A stretch of 64,000 nt of DNA from contig NZ_SOFE01000023.1 in assembly GCF_004402405.1 (NCBI RefSeq), positions 556,297 to 620,296 on the forward strand, read 5' to 3'. The notes beneath the pieces are model-generated. The model saw only the letters and a program-made list of their open reading frames with translations, had not been told where the DNA came from and did not search any database. Of the stretch, positions 8,511 through 18,011 are shown piece by piece. Position 1 is the first letter of the stretch, and the number at the start of each line of letters is the position of its first letter. The position numbers and the translations under genes were made by a program. The stretch comes from Cryobacterium levicorallinum (GTDB lineage Bacteria > Actinomycetota > Actinomycetes > Actinomycetales > Microbacteriaceae).

Positions 8511-9602
8511 CTACTTGCTGTACGCGAGCAGGTCGGGGTTCTCGGCGTAGACCTCGGCGAGCAGGGTGAGATCGAACAACTGGCTCGCCGTGATCGTCAG
8601 GCCGGTCGCTTCGAGCGTGTCGATGCTCTGCTGTTGCAGCTCAGAGCTGATCGTGAACAGCCCGTTGGCCAGGGTGTCTGCGCTCACCACGAGGCCGGTG
8701 GACTGAATCTCGGCCTGGCGGGTTTCCTTCTCGATGGTGAGATCGAAGGTCGGCCCGTAGGTGTCGACGGTGAGTTTCGCCGCGGCGGCCGGGTCGTTGA
8801 TAGCGTCGGTCCAGCCACGGATCTCGGCGACCAGCAGGGCCTTGAGCTTCTCCCGGTCGTTCTTGATCGCGTCGTCGGTCACGGTGAGGGTTTCGGCGAC
8901 GAACGGCAGGCCGAAGTCGGCCAGCGGCAGGTTGACCGGGTCGAGCCCGAGGAGCTCGGCGTCGATGGACTCGTTGGTCAGGTAGGAGAACCAACCGTCG
9001 ACCTCACCGTTGAACAGCGGGGTCGGGTCGTACTGCACCGGAAGGGTGGTCAGGGAATCCTCGTCGATGTCGTTGATTTCGAGGAAGGCTTCCCACAGGC
9101 TCAGGTTGCTCGCCTGTACGCCGATGGTCTTGCCCTTCAGGTCGTCGAGACCGGCGATATTGCCCTTGTCGGCGAGCGAAAGAATCGTGAACGGGTTCTT
9201 CTGGTACGTGGCGCCGATGATCTTCAGCGGAGCGCCCTCGTTGGCGATGATCGTTCCGGTGGAGATGGCGTTGCCGATGCCGACGTCGACGTTGCCCGAG
9301 ATGACGGCAGCTTCAATGGACGCCGGACCCTCGATCATGTCCACGGCATCGAAACCGGCCTCGGCGAAGTAACCGTTCTGATCGGCGAGGTATTCGCCCA
9401 TGAACTCGGCGTTCTTGATCCAGCTGAACTGGATGCTCGCGTCACCGAAGGAGGCACCCTCCCCGGCCGTACCCGCGGCATCCGGGGTATCGCTGCCCGC
9501 GCAGGCCGTCAGTGCCAAGGCCAGCACGGCGGCGGCGACGACGCCCTTGACCACCCGGACAACCGCTCGATTATGGGTGGAAAAGCCTCTGGATGGTGTC
9601 AT
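8511..9602 (-). CDS. NMT1/THI5-like ABC transporter substrate-binding lipoprotein
   Basis: First gene of the second transporter; 363 residues. The signal peptide ends at a lipobox LTAC (Cys34). The rest is an NMT1/SsuA-like periplasmic-binding fold: it opens with IQFSWIKNAEFMGEYLADQN and contains KTIGVQASNLSLWEAF. Family members bind thiamine precursors (HMP), riboflavin, sulfonates, taurine or nitrate. No TPP or FMN riboswitch is visible in the 200-base leader, so no vitamin assignment is supported. GAGAGGA lies eight bases before the ATG. Confidence 0.85.
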   Translation of the reverse strand: MTPSRGFSTHNRAVVRVVKGVVAAAVLALALTACAGSDTPDAAGTAGEGASFGDASIQFSWIKNAEFMGEYLADQNGYFAEAGFDAVDMIEGPASIEAAVISGNVDVGIGNAISTGTIIANEGAPLKIIGATYQKNPFTILSLADKGNIAGLDDLKGKTIGVQASNLSLWEAFLEINDIDEDSLTTLPVQYDPTPLFNGEVDGWFSYLTNESIDAELLGLDPVNLPLADFGLPFVAETLTVTDDAIKNDREKLKALLVAEIRGWTDAINDPAAAAKLTVDTYGPTFDLTIEKETRQAEIQSTGLVVSADTLANGLFTISSELQQQSIDTLEATGLTITASQLFDLTLLAEVYAENPDLLAYSK

Positions 9603-9757
9603 TGCGGGATTCCTCTCGAGGGTGCAAGGGCGCTGCGGTGGTACAGACGCTGTGGATCATGAATTTCCTGGGCAGAACAGCACCAGAAATCGCAGTTTAG
9701 GCGGGGCAGATATCGATTCGAGTTCGACTTTGTTTCGAACGGATGTCTAAAAAAGAA

Positions 9758-9776
9758 GGGTTGCCTCCGCCAGCCC
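9758..9776 (-). terminator. weak terminator-like hairpin after pyrD
   Basis: On the minus strand, GGGCTG (9776-9771) and CAACCC (9763-9758) can pair with one mismatch, and are followed by CTTCTTTTTT. It lies just past the pyrD stop and before the ABC binding-protein promoter region. The T tract is good; the stem is weak. Confidence 0.35.
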
Positions 9777-9803
9777 GGTTCTACGCCGCACCGGCCCGGC
9801 CGC

Positions 9804-10841
9804 TCAGCCCGTCGGCGCCAGCAGGCGGTCGAGGCCGCGGTTGATCTGGCGAGCCCAGAGCGGACCGCGGTAGAGGAACGCGGTGTAGCCCTGCACGAGG
9901 GTGGCTCCGGCGGCGAGACGCTCGGCGACCTGGGCTGCCGTGTCGACGCCGCCAACCGAGATGACACAGAACCCGGCCGGCACGACAGCGCGAATCTGGT
10001 GCAGGATGGCGAGGGAGCGGGCCCCCAGCGGGGCGCCAGACAGGCCGCCGGCTCCGGCTGCGTCAACGGTCGCCGCATCCGTTTTCAAGCCGGTGCGGGC
10101 AATCGTGGTGTTGGTGGCGATGATTCCGTCGAGGCCCAGTTCGACGGCGAGGCTGGCGATGCGGGCGACCTCGGCATCCGCCAGATCGGGGGCGATCTTC
10201 ACGAGCAGCGGGGTATCGCCGGCAGCCTGTTTGACCGCGGTCAGAAGCGGGGCGAGCTGGTCAAGCTCTTGCAGGCCGCGCAGGCCTGGAGTGTTGGGCG
10301 AGCTGACGTTGACGACGAGATAGTCGGCGAGAGCGGCGAGGGTTTTAGCGCTCTGTAGGTAGTCGGCCGTCGCATTCTCGACGGCGGTGACACGGCTCTT
10401 GCCGATGTTGATGCCGAGCACGGGGCGCCCCGGCACGGCACGCACGCACGCGAGTCGATCGACAGCGGCCGCGGCGCCGTGGTTGTTGAAGCCCATGCGG
10501 TTAATGACGGCGCGGTCGGCCACCAACCGAAAGAGTCGTGGGGTCGGGTTGCCGGGCTGGGCGAGCGCGGTGAGGGTGCCGACCTCGACATGCCCGAATC
10601 CGAGCTGGCCGAGTCCGATGACGGCCTCGCCGTCTTTGTCGAACCCGGCGGCGACGCCGAACGGTGAGTCGAAGTGCAGGCCGAGGGTGTCGACGCCGAG
10701 GTCGGTGCGCGGCCGGGTGAAACGGTGCACGAGGCGGCCGATTCCGAGGCTCGGCAGGTGACGGATGACGATGAACGCGAGGTGGTGGGCGCGCTCGGGG
10801 TCCATCCTGGTGAGCACGAATTTGAAGAAAAGTGGATACAT
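9804..10841 (-). CDS. pyrD: dihydroorotate dehydrogenase (quinone), class 2
   Basis: Oxidises dihydroorotate to orotate in pyrimidine synthesis, passing electrons to menaquinone at the membrane. The 345-residue length fits class 2. The N-terminal amphipathic segment (MYPLFFKFVLTRMDPERAHH) is the quinone and membrane contact of this class. FMN-site features include FDKDGE, NRMGFNNHG and LLVKIAPDL, and the phosphate-binding end is VISVGGV. The frame is open further upstream, but homology starts at the ATG at 10841. nrdR ends 19 bases upstream on the same strand. Confidence 0.95.
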   Translation of the reverse strand: MYPLFFKFVLTRMDPERAHHLAFIVIRHLPSLGIGRLVHRFTRPRTDLGVDTLGLHFDSPFGVAAGFDKDGEAVIGLGQLGFGHVEVGTLTALAQPGNPTPRLFRLVADRAVINRMGFNNHGAAAAVDRLACVRAVPGRPVLGINIGKSRVTAVENATADYLQSAKTLAALADYLVVNVSSPNTPGLRGLQELDQLAPLLTAVKQAAGDTPLLVKIAPDLADAEVARIASLAVELGLDGIIATNTTIARTGLKTDAATVDAAGAGGLSGAPLGARSLAILHQIRAVVPAGFCVISVGGVDTAAQVAERLAAGATLVQGYTAFLYRGPLWARQINRGLDRLLAPTG

Positions 10842-10860
10842 CGCGCCCTGGACCTTACGC

Positions 10861-11403
10861 CTACGGTTTAGTGGAACTGGTGGACGTGGACTCCGCTGAC
10901 GCGGCCGCGGCGCCGGCAGCATCCGCTGGTTGCGCTCGTTTGCTGGCCTGAGCGGCCTTGTGCTCCGTGCGCAGCTGCGCGATGGCGCTTTCGAAGTCGT
11001 CGAGAGAATCAAAGCTCTGATACACACTCGCGAAGCGCAAGTACGCGACCTCGTCGAGGTCGCGTAGCGGCGGGAGGATGGCCAGACCGATGTCGTTGGC
11101 CTCGATCTGTGCCGCTCCGGTCTGCCGAATCGTCTCTTCAACCTTCTGGGCGAGCATGGCCAGGTCGGAGTCGGTGACCGGTCTGCCTTGGCAGGCCTTG
11201 CGCACGCCGGTGACGATCTTCTCGCGGCTGAACGGCTCGACCACGCCACTGCGCTTGATAATGTTCAGGCTCGCTGTTTCGGTGGTACTGAAGCGGCGAC
11301 CGCATTCGGGGCACTGACGACGACGACGAATCGAAAGGCCGTCGTCGCTCGTGCGCGAGTCAATGACTCGGGAATCGGGGTGACGACAGAACGGGCAAAA
11401 CAT
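10861..11403 (-). CDS. nrdR: transcriptional repressor of ribonucleotide reductase genes NrdR
   Basis: Zinc-ribbon plus ATP-cone repressor. Residues 1-36 hold the four zinc cysteines (CPFC and CPEC), with the DNA-contact [13 protein letters not shown]. Residues 46-136 are an ATP-cone that senses dATP/ATP. Residues after 145 form a low-complexity Ala/Ser tail not found in shorter homologues (usual length about 150-160). NrdR acts at tandem NrdR boxes near nrd genes; none of those genes lie in this window. A strong hairpin separates it from hisD upstream. Confidence 0.95.
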   Translation of the reverse strand: MFCPFCRHPDSRVIDSRTSDDGLSIRRRRQCPECGRRFSTTETASLNIIKRSGVVEPFSREKIVTGVRKACQGRPVTDSDLAMLAQKVEETIRQTGAAQIEANDIGLAILPPLRDLDEVAYLRFASVYQSFDSLDDFESAIAQLRTEHKAAQASKRAQPADAAGAAAASAESTSTSSTKP

Positions 11404-11451
11404 TGTGCTGTCAGTCTACCGGTCCCGGCCTCCCCCGCTGCTCCGCTGCTC

Positions 11452-11474
11452 CGCGAGAGCAGGCCGCTCTCGCG
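11452..11474 (-). terminator. hairpin between hisD and nrdR
   Basis: CGCGAGAGC / GCTCTCGCG, nine perfect base pairs around a five-base loop, ten bases after the hisD stop. There is no T tract, as is common in this phylum. On the minus strand it is followed by two copies of CGGAGCAG. It suggests nrdR has its own promoter. Confidence 0.55.
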
Positions 11475-11483
11475 CGACGGGGC

Positions 11484-12794
11484 CTACTGGGGAGCGAACC
11501 GCGCGGTCACGGCGTCGCCGTGCGCGGGGAGCGCCTCGGCGTTGGAGAGCGCCGCAATGTGACCGGCGACGCCCTGCAAGGCTTCGCGGCTGTAGCGAAC
11601 GACCTGCTGCGGCCGGAGAAACGTGTAGGCGCCGAGTGCGGATGAGAACCGCGCCTGTCCCCCGGTGGGCAGCACGTGGTTGGATCCGGCGACGTAGTCG
11701 CCGAGGCTGACCGGCGAATACGGGCCAAGAAAGATTGCTCCGGCGTTTTCAATCTCGGCCAGCACGGCATCGGGGTCGCCGGTCTGAATTTCGAGGTGTT
11801 CCGGCCCGAAGGCGTTGCTGAACGCGGCCGCGATCTGCAGGTTGTCGACGAGCACGATCGCCGACTGGCGGCCGCCGAGCGCAGCACGAACCCGTTCGCT
11901 GTGGGTAGTGGATGCTGCCAGCACGGCGAGGCGCGCCGCCACGGCCTCGGCGAGGTCAAACGAGTCGGTCACGAGCACCGCCGCGGCGAGCTCGTCGTGC
12001 TCGGCCTGGCTGACCAGGTCGGCGGCGACGAGCAGCGGGTCGGCGGCGGCATCCGCTATCACGAGAATATCGGTGGGGCCAGCTTCGGAATCGATCCCAG
12101 CCTGGCCGCGAATGAGGCGTTTGGCGGCGGCAACGTAGACGTTGCCCGGTCCGGTGACGATCTGCACCGGGTCGAGGCCGATGTCTTCGACGCCGTAGGC
12201 GAGGGCGCCGATCGCGCCCGCGCCGCCCATGGCGTAGATCTCATCGACGCCAAGGAGCGAGGCGACGGCGAGGATGGTCGGGTGCACGCGGCCGTCGAAG
12301 TGGCTTTGCGGCGGCGATGCGAGCGCGATCGAGCGCACGCCGGAGACCTGCGCCGGTACGACGTTCATCACGACGCTGGACGGATAGACCGCCTTGCCGC
12401 CGGGAACGTAGAGGCCGACCCGGTTCACCGGCTGCCAGCGTTGAGTGACGGTGGCGCCGGCCTCGATCGTGGTGGTCACGTGCGGGGGCACCTGGGCGGC
12501 GCTGGCCAGGCGAACCCGGCGGATGGTCTCGGTGATGGCGGTGCGCACGGCCGGGTCGAGCCCGGCGATGGCGTCGGCAATGTGGCTGGCCGGAACGCGC
12601 ACCTGCTCGGGGCGCACCCGGTCGAGACGTTCAGCCTGGTCGAGCAGGGCAGCCTCGCCGCGCTCGCGCACGTCGGCAATGAGCTCGGCAGCGATATCGG
12701 CGGCGACGGCGACACTGGTCAGCGCGCGGGGTACGGACGCCAGGAGGTCGGCGGGGGTCGGCTCTGTGCCGCGAAGGTCAATAGTCTGGATCAT
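11484..12794 (-). CDS. hisD: histidinol dehydrogenase
   Basis: Catalyses the last two oxidations of histidine synthesis (histidinol to histidine, NAD+, zinc). The 436-residue length matches the family. Recognisable blocks are RVGLYVPGGKAVYPSSVVMN, the signature QAEHDELAAAVLV with the catalytic His, and GPTDILVIAD. The C-terminal zinc-site region is SNHVLPTGGQARFSSALG. The frame extends to 13025, but the conserved N-terminus begins at the ATG at 12794 (MIQTIDLRG). It is divergent from the flavin reductase gene. No other his gene lies in the window. Confidence 0.95.
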   Translation of the reverse strand: MIQTIDLRGTEPTPADLLASVPRALTSVAVAADIAAELIADVRERGEAALLDQAERLDRVRPEQVRVPASHIADAIAGLDPAVRTAITETIRRVRLASAAQVPPHVTTTIEAGATVTQRWQPVNRVGLYVPGGKAVYPSSVVMNVVPAQVSGVRSIALASPPQSHFDGRVHPTILAVASLLGVDEIYAMGGAGAIGALAYGVEDIGLDPVQIVTGPGNVYVAAAKRLIRGQAGIDSEAGPTDILVIADAAADPLLVAADLVSQAEHDELAAAVLVTDSFDLAEAVAARLAVLAASTTHSERVRAALGGRQSAIVLVDNLQIAAAFSNAFGPEHLEIQTGDPDAVLAEIENAGAIFLGPYSPVSLGDYVAGSNHVLPTGGQARFSSALGAYTFLRPQQVVRYSREALQGVAGHIAALSNAEALPAHGDAVTARFAPQ

Positions 12795-12915
12795 CGTGTC
12801 CCAGCCTATCCGTGAACGCTGCGCGCCGACCGGCGCAGCAGCTCGGACTGCCGAACACGCCGTGACACTCCGTGCCCGGGAATAGGCTGAAGGTGAAACA
12901 GATTGTTGGTTGAGT

Positions 12916-13485
12916 ATGCAAAGCAACGTTGAACCCCAAGTCATTAGTGAAGCCGCTATTACTCTGCCCGCCGGCCCGCCGCTTGCAGCTGACCCGAATG
13001 CTCCCGATGACCTGGCGGCATTCAAGCACGCGTTCCGCCGTCATGCCGCCGGGGTCGCCGCAGTCACGACGCTCGCGCCCGACGGTAGTCCGGTCGGCTT
13101 CACCGCCACCTCCCTCGCCTCACTCTCGGCCGTTCCGCCGCTGGCGACCTTCAATATGGCCCGGTCGGCCAGCTCCTGGGCTGCGATTGCTGTGGCCGAG
13201 CGCGTGGTCATCCACATGCTCGGGGCCCAGAACCGGGCGATTGCCGAGAAACTGGCCGGCCCAAATACCGAACGCTTCGTCGGTGACCACTGGGAGCCGG
13301 GGCCCTATGGGCTTCCCGTGTTGACCGGGGTGACCAGCTGGATGATCGGCCGAATTGTCGAACGGGTATCGGTGCACAATAACGCCGTGGTGGTGGTGCA
13401 GATCGAGGGCGGCGGCATGGGCACCGACGATGAGGCCCTGCTCTACCACGAGCGCACCTACCGAGTACCGGGCGCCGCCGTCTAA
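12916..13485 (+). CDS. flavin reductase domain protein (FMN-binding)
   Basis: A 189-residue protein of the flavin reductase-like, FMN-binding split-barrel family. The core runs from about residue 30: FKHAFRRHAAGVAAVTT, then VGFTATSLASLSAVPPLATF, then a final Glu-Arg-Thr-Tyr strand. Such proteins use NAD(P)H to reduce FMN for a partner monooxygenase, or act alone. No partner gene is adjacent, so the physiological role is open. I prefer the ATG at 12916 over the TTG six bases earlier. About 25 variable residues precede the domain. Confidence 0.83.
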   Translation: MQSNVEPQVISEAAITLPAGPPLAADPNAPDDLAAFKHAFRRHAAGVAAVTTLAPDGSPVGFTATSLASLSAVPPLATFNMARSASSWAAIAVAERVVIHMLGAQNRAIAEKLAGPNTERFVGDHWEPGPYGLPVLTGVTSWMIGRIVERVSVHNNAVVVVQIEGGGMGTDDEALLYHERTYRVPGAAV

Positions 13486-13495
13486 AGCGGCCATG

Positions 13496-13535
13496 GTGCC
13501 CTGTGGGTAGCGGCCGTACCCGCCAGCGCGGGCAC
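13496..13535. terminator. nested hairpin between convergent genes
   Basis: GTGCCC (13496-13501) pairs with GGGCAC (13530-13535), and inside it GGGTA (13505-13509) pairs with TACCC (13517-13521). It lies between the convergent flavin reductase and acyltransferase genes, so it can serve both. There is no clear T tract. Confidence 0.5.
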
Positions 13536-13565
13536 CCTTGGTCCGGGCCTGGTCGAGCCGCGCTG

Positions 13566-14348
13566 CTACTTCTGGGCGGCTAACTTTGCGGCGGCTTTGC
13601 GACGACGACGTTCGGCTTCGACAATGGCAGCCTCGGCCGGGGTCGGCGCGGTTCCGCCGAGGTGCGCGGGCTGCCACCACTGGCCAGAGCCCGGCACCGC
13701 ATACTCCGACTGCACGGCATCGACCAGGGACTGCAGGGCCGCGTGGAGCCGAAGGGTGGCGACCGCTGCGTCACCGTCTTGGCCGGCAGTATCCGTTTGA
13801 AACGGCGTGCCGAAGCGGATGCTGACCGGAACGCCGACCCGTTCCCGCAGCGTCGAGCGGTGGTTCTTGGTCATCAGGCGATGACCACCCCACACGGCCA
13901 CCGGGATGATCGGTACGTTCGCGGCCTGGGCCATGCGCACCGCGCCGGTCTTCAGCTGGCGCACCGTGAACGAGGCGTTGACGCCGCCCTCGGGAAACAC
14001 GCCGAGCAATTCGCCCTCGCGGAGCGCGGTCACGGCCTGCCCATAAGCCTCGCCGCCGCTCTCCATATCGACGGAGATGTGCTTCATACCACGCAGCAGC
14101 CGCCCAACCAGCGGCTGGTCGAAGGCGCCCTTCTTGGCCATGAAGCGGATGTGTCGGCGATTGTGCAGCCAGGTGACCCACTCGACCAGGGCGAAGTCCA
14201 GGTAGCCGAAGTGGGTGATCGCGAGCACGGCGCCGCCGGTGGCGGGCAGTTGTTCCAGCCCGGTCACGTTCTGGCGTACCCGGAGCACGCCGAACAGGGC
14301 GCGTCCGGCGCTGATAGCGGTCGAGTAGATCGGCTCTCGCTTGTGCAT
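13566..14348 (-). CDS. 1-acyl-sn-glycerol-3-phosphate acyltransferase family protein
   Basis: PlsC-like acyltransferase of 260 residues. Motif I has the form HX4D (ITHFGYLD, about residue 46), motif III is GVFPEGGVNASF, and a later PIIPVAVWG matches motif IV. It would esterify the sn-2 position of lysophosphatidate, or a related acceptor, at the membrane. After residue 215 it has a Lys/Arg/Ala-rich C-terminal tail that is not part of the domain. It lies next to dnaE but has its own start (ATG at 14348). A second member of the family is at 45850-46545, so the two may use different acceptors. Confidence 0.85.
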   Translation of the reverse strand: MHKREPIYSTAISAGRALFGVLRVRQNVTGLEQLPATGGAVLAITHFGYLDFALVEWVTWLHNRRHIRFMAKKGAFDQPLVGRLLRGMKHISVDMESGGEAYGQAVTALREGELLGVFPEGGVNASFTVRQLKTGAVRMAQAANVPIIPVAVWGGHRLMTKNHRSTLRERVGVPVSIRFGTPFQTDTAGQDGDAAVATLRLHAALQSLVDAVQSEYAVPGSGQWWQPAHLGGTAPTPAEAAIVEAERRRRKAAAKLAAQK

Positions 14349-14401
14349 GTATTCAGCCTAAGCGGGCATCCTGTCAGTCATCTGCAGCCCAGTAAACCGG
14401 G

Positions 14402-17400
14402 TCAGGTCAGGCAGTTGGGCCCGAGGATGCTCTTCAGCTCGCCGAACAGGTCCGCGCTCACCTTCACCCGGTGCGGCAACTCGAACACCCGCGCCACATC
14501 ACCCTTGACCAGTTTGAGACGCACCTCGGCGTCGCCGGCGTGGCGCTGGAGAATCTCGCCGAGCGCGCTCACCGTGTCGGTCGTCGCCCGCGCCTCCCCC
14601 ACCGTGATCGCGACCATGCTCTGGTCCGAACCTTGGCCGAGTTCGGGCTGGAACACGCTGAAGGCGTGCAGGTTCATGCCGTCGTCGCGCAGGCTTACCC
14701 GACCGCGCACCACGACGACCGAGTCGCTGATCAGCTCCGGCGCGAACTCCAGATAGGCCTTGCCCATGAACATCGCGGTGATCTCGCCGCCGAAGTCCTC
14801 GACCTGAATCATGCCGTACTGGTTGCCCGACTTCTTCGCGATGCGATGCTGCACGCTCGTAATCAGGCCAGCCACGGTCACCGTGTCGCCGTCCTCTGTC
14901 GACTCCGACGCGATCAGGTCGGCGATCGTGGTGCTGGCGTGCTTGGCGAGCGGTATCTCCAGCCCGGCGAGCGGATGGTCGGACACGTACAGTCCGAGCA
15001 TGTCACGTTCGTAGGCGAGTTTCTCTTTCTTGCTCCACTCCGGCCGGTCTGGCACCTGTTCGGTGTCCTGCGGCTCGTCGAACAGGCTGTCAAAGTCAAA
15101 CCCGATATTGCCGTTGCTCTCTTCACGCTTGATCTTGACGGCCGACTCGACGGCCGACTCGTGAATCTCGACCATGCCCCGACGGGTGGCGCCGAGCGAG
15201 TCGAATGCCCCGGCCTTGACCAATGATTCAATCGTGCGCTTATTGGCCACCGGCAGCGGCACCTTGCGCAGAAAGTCGTGGAACGATTCGAAGCGCCCCT
15301 TCTCCTCGCGGGCGCCGCGAATGGCCTCCACCACGTTGAAACCGACGTTACGCACAGCACCCAGACCAAAACGGATGTCCGTACCCACCGCCGCAAAGAA
15401 TCCGATCGACTCGTTCACGTCGGGCGCTAGCACCTGGATGCCCATGCGGCGGCACTCGTTGAGGTACAGCGCGAGCTTGTCCCGGGAGTCGCCGACGCTC
15501 GTGAGCAGGGCCGCCATGTACTCGGCCGGGTAGACGGCCTTGAGGTAGGCGGTCCAATAGGAGAGCACGCCGTACGCGGCCGAGTGCGCCTTGTTGAAGG
15601 CATAGTCGGAGAACGGCAGCAGAATATTCCAGACCGTGGTGACGGCATCCATGGAATAGCCGCGGTCTTGCATGCCCTTGGAGAAGCCCTCGAACTGCTT
15701 GTCCAGCTCGGACTTCTTTTTCTTACCCATGGCCCGGCGCAACAGATCGGCTTCACCGAGCGTGAAGCCAGCGAGCACCTGCGCGATCGACATAACCTGC
15801 TCCTGGTACACGATCAGGCCGTAGGTGGTGCCGATGACGTCCTTGAGGGGCTCTTCGAGCTCCTTGTGAATCGGGATGATCTCCTGCACGCCGGTTTTGC
15901 GCAGCGCGTAGTTGGTGTGCGAGTTGGCGCCCATGGGCCCTGGGCGGTACAGCGCGATGACGGCCGAGATGTCCTCGAAGTTGTCGGGTTTCATGAGCCG
16001 CAACAGGGCCCGCATCGGGCCGCCGTCGAGCTGGAACACACCGAGCGTGTCGCCGCGGGCGAGCAGTTCGTAGGCGGCGGGGTCTTCGAGGCCGAGGTCT
16101 TCGAGTACGGGCCGGTGGCCGCGGTTCACGGCGATATTGTCGAGGGTGTCGTCGATAATGGTGAGGTTGCGCAGCCCCAAAAAGTCCATCTTGATCAGTC
16201 CGAGGGCTTCGGAAGCCGGGTAATCGAACTGCGTGACGACCTGGCCATCCGCTTCACGCTTCATGATCGGAATAATGTCGATCAGGGGGTCGCTCGACAT
16301 GATCACTCCGGCCGCGTGCACACCCCACTGGCGTTTGAGGTTTTCCAGGCCGAGCGCGGTGTCGAAGACGGTGCGGGCCTCTGGATCGCTTTCAATCACG
16401 GCCCGAAAATCAGCCGCTTCGCGGTAGCGCGGGTGGTCCTTATCGAACATGCCAGTCAGCGGCACGTCTTTGCCCATGATGGCCGGCGGCATGGCCTTGG
16501 TGAGTTTGTCGCCCATTCCGAACGGAAAGCCGAGCACGCGCGAGGCGTCTTTCAGGGCCTGCTTGGCCTTGATCGTGCCGTAGGTGACGATCTGGGCGAC
16601 GCGTTCCTCGCCGTACTTCTCGGTGACGTACTTGATGACCTCACCGCGGCGACGCTCGTCGAAGTCGACGTCGAAGTCGGGCATGGAGACGCGGTCGGGG
16701 TTGAGGAACCGTTCGAAGATGAGTCCGTGCACGAGCGGGTCGAGGTCGGTGATGCCCATCGCGTAGGCGACCATCGAGCCGGCGCCCGAGCCGCGACCGG
16801 GACCGACGCGGATGCCCTGCTGCTTGGACCACATGATGAAGTCGGCGACGACGAGAAAGTAGCCGGGAAAGCCCATCTGCACGATGATGCCGATTTCGTA
16901 GTCCGCGCGCTTGCGCACGTCATCGGGGATGCCCTTCGGGTAGCGTTTGGCCAACCCGATCTCGTTCTCCTTGATGAACCAGCTTTCCTCGTTCTCGCCC
17001 TCCGGGCAGGGAAAGCGGGGCATGTAGTTGGCTTTGGTGTTGAATTCCACCTCGCAGCGCTCGGCGATGAGCAGCGTGTTGTCGCAGGATTCGGGGTGGT
17101 CCCGAAACATATGCCGCATCTGCGCCGCGGTCTTCAGGTAGAACTCGTTAGAGTCGAACTTGAACCGGTTCGGGTCGTCCAAAGTGGATGCCGACTGTAC
17201 GCAGAGCAGCGCTGCGTGGGCTGTCGCATCGTGCGCGTGGGTGTAGTGCAAGTCGTTGGTGGCCAGCAGCGGAAGGTCAAGTTCCTTGGCCAGCTTGAGC
17301 AGGTCGGTCATAGTGCGGCGTTCGATGTCGATGCCGTGGTCCATGATCTCGCAGAAGAAATTCTCTTTGCCGAAGATGTCCTGAAAGTCGCCGGCGGCCT

Positions 17401-17932
17401 TCTTTGCCTCCTCATACTGACCGAGGCGCAGCCGGGTCTGAACCTCGCCACCGACGCAGCCGGTGGTGCCGATCAGTCCCTTGGAGAACTGGCTGAGCAG
17501 CTCGCGGTCCATGCGCGGTTTGAAGTAGTAGCCCTCGAGGCTCGCCTTCGAAGAGAGTCGGAACAGGTTGTGCATGCCCTCGGTGTTTTCGGAGAGCAGC
17601 GTCATGTGGGTGTACGAACCAGCGCCACCGACGTCGTCCCGGTTTTGGCCGCTCGTGCCCCAGCGCACCCGGGTCTTGTCCCGCCGATCGGTGCCGGGCG
17701 TGATGTACGCCTCGGTGCCGATGATCGGCTTTATGCCGGCATCGGTCGCGCTCTTCCAGAAGTCGAATGCACCGAACACGTTGCCGTGGTCGGTGATCGC
17801 GACCGCCGGCATCCCCTCGTCGACGGCAGCCTTGATCAGGGGTTTCACCCGGGCCGCTCCGTCGAGCATGGAATATTCACTGTGCACGTGCAGATGCACG
17901 AACGAGTCGGTCGCGCTGGCCGGGTTACTCAC
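14402..17932 (-). CDS. dnaE: DNA polymerase III subunit alpha
   Basis: The main replicative polymerase subunit, 1176 residues, the expected size for actinobacterial DnaE1. The N-terminal PHP domain starts with HLHVHSEYSMLDG (about residue 13); in this group PHP can retain proofreading activity. The polymerase active-site block PDFDVDFDERR is at about 418-428. A helix-hairpin-helix region follows, and an OB-fold at about 980-1070 begins TVTVAGLITSVQHR. The start is GTG at 17932. It lies 79 bases downstream of the rluD-type gene on the same strand. One dnaE copy is visible here; a DnaE2-type copy would be elsewhere. Confidence 0.97.
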   Translation of the reverse strand: MSNPASATDSFVHLHVHSEYSMLDGAARVKPLIKAAVDEGMPAVAITDHGNVFGAFDFWKSATDAGIKPIIGTEAYITPGTDRRDKTRVRWGTSGQNRDDVGGAGSYTHMTLLSENTEGMHNLFRLSSKASLEGYYFKPRMDRELLSQFSKGLIGTTGCVGGEVQTRLRLGQYEEAKKAAGDFQDIFGKENFFCEIMDHGIDIERRTMTDLLKLAKELDLPLLATNDLHYTHAHDATAHAALLCVQSASTLDDPNRFKFDSNEFYLKTAAQMRHMFRDHPESCDNTLLIAERCEVEFNTKANYMPRFPCPEGENEESWFIKENEIGLAKRYPKGIPDDVRKRADYEIGIIVQMGFPGYFLVVADFIMWSKQQGIRVGPGRGSGAGSMVAYAMGITDLDPLVHGLIFERFLNPDRVSMPDFDVDFDERRRGEVIKYVTEKYGEERVAQIVTYGTIKAKQALKDASRVLGFPFGMGDKLTKAMPPAIMGKDVPLTGMFDKDHPRYREAADFRAVIESDPEARTVFDTALGLENLKRQWGVHAAGVIMSSDPLIDIIPIMKREADGQVVTQFDYPASEALGLIKMDFLGLRNLTIIDDTLDNIAVNRGHRPVLEDLGLEDPAAYELLARGDTLGVFQLDGGPMRALLRLMKPDNFEDISAVIALYRPGPMGANSHTNYALRKTGVQEIIPIHKELEEPLKDVIGTTYGLIVYQEQVMSIAQVLAGFTLGEADLLRRAMGKKKKSELDKQFEGFSKGMQDRGYSMDAVTTVWNILLPFSDYAFNKAHSAAYGVLSYWTAYLKAVYPAEYMAALLTSVGDSRDKLALYLNECRRMGIQVLAPDVNESIGFFAAVGTDIRFGLGAVRNVGFNVVEAIRGAREEKGRFESFHDFLRKVPLPVANKRTIESLVKAGAFDSLGATRRGMVEIHESAVESAVKIKREESNGNIGFDFDSLFDEPQDTEQVPDRPEWSKKEKLAYERDMLGLYVSDHPLAGLEIPLAKHASTTIADLIASESTEDGDTVTVAGLITSVQHRIAKKSGNQYGMIQVEDFGGEITAMFMGKAYLEFAPELISDSVVVVRGRVSLRDDGMNLHAFSVFQPELGQGSDQSMVAITVGEARATTDTVSALGEILQRHAGDAEVRLKLVKGDVARVFELPHRVKVSADLFGELKSILGPNCLT

Positions 17933-18011
17933 GATTGCTCCGAGCAGTTGATGGAACGGTGTTCGATGGGGTCGATCGCCTCGCTTGATTCTGGGCGAGC
18001 GGATGCTGCGG

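Noticed and set aside
8424..9662. 412-codon plus-strand frame
   Set aside because: Mirror frame of the NMT1-like binding protein, whose lipobox and fold are clear.
9603..9803. TPP or FMN riboswitch before the NMT1-like operon
   Set aside because: Neither the CTGAGA/ACCC core of TPP elements nor an FMN core could be found by eye.
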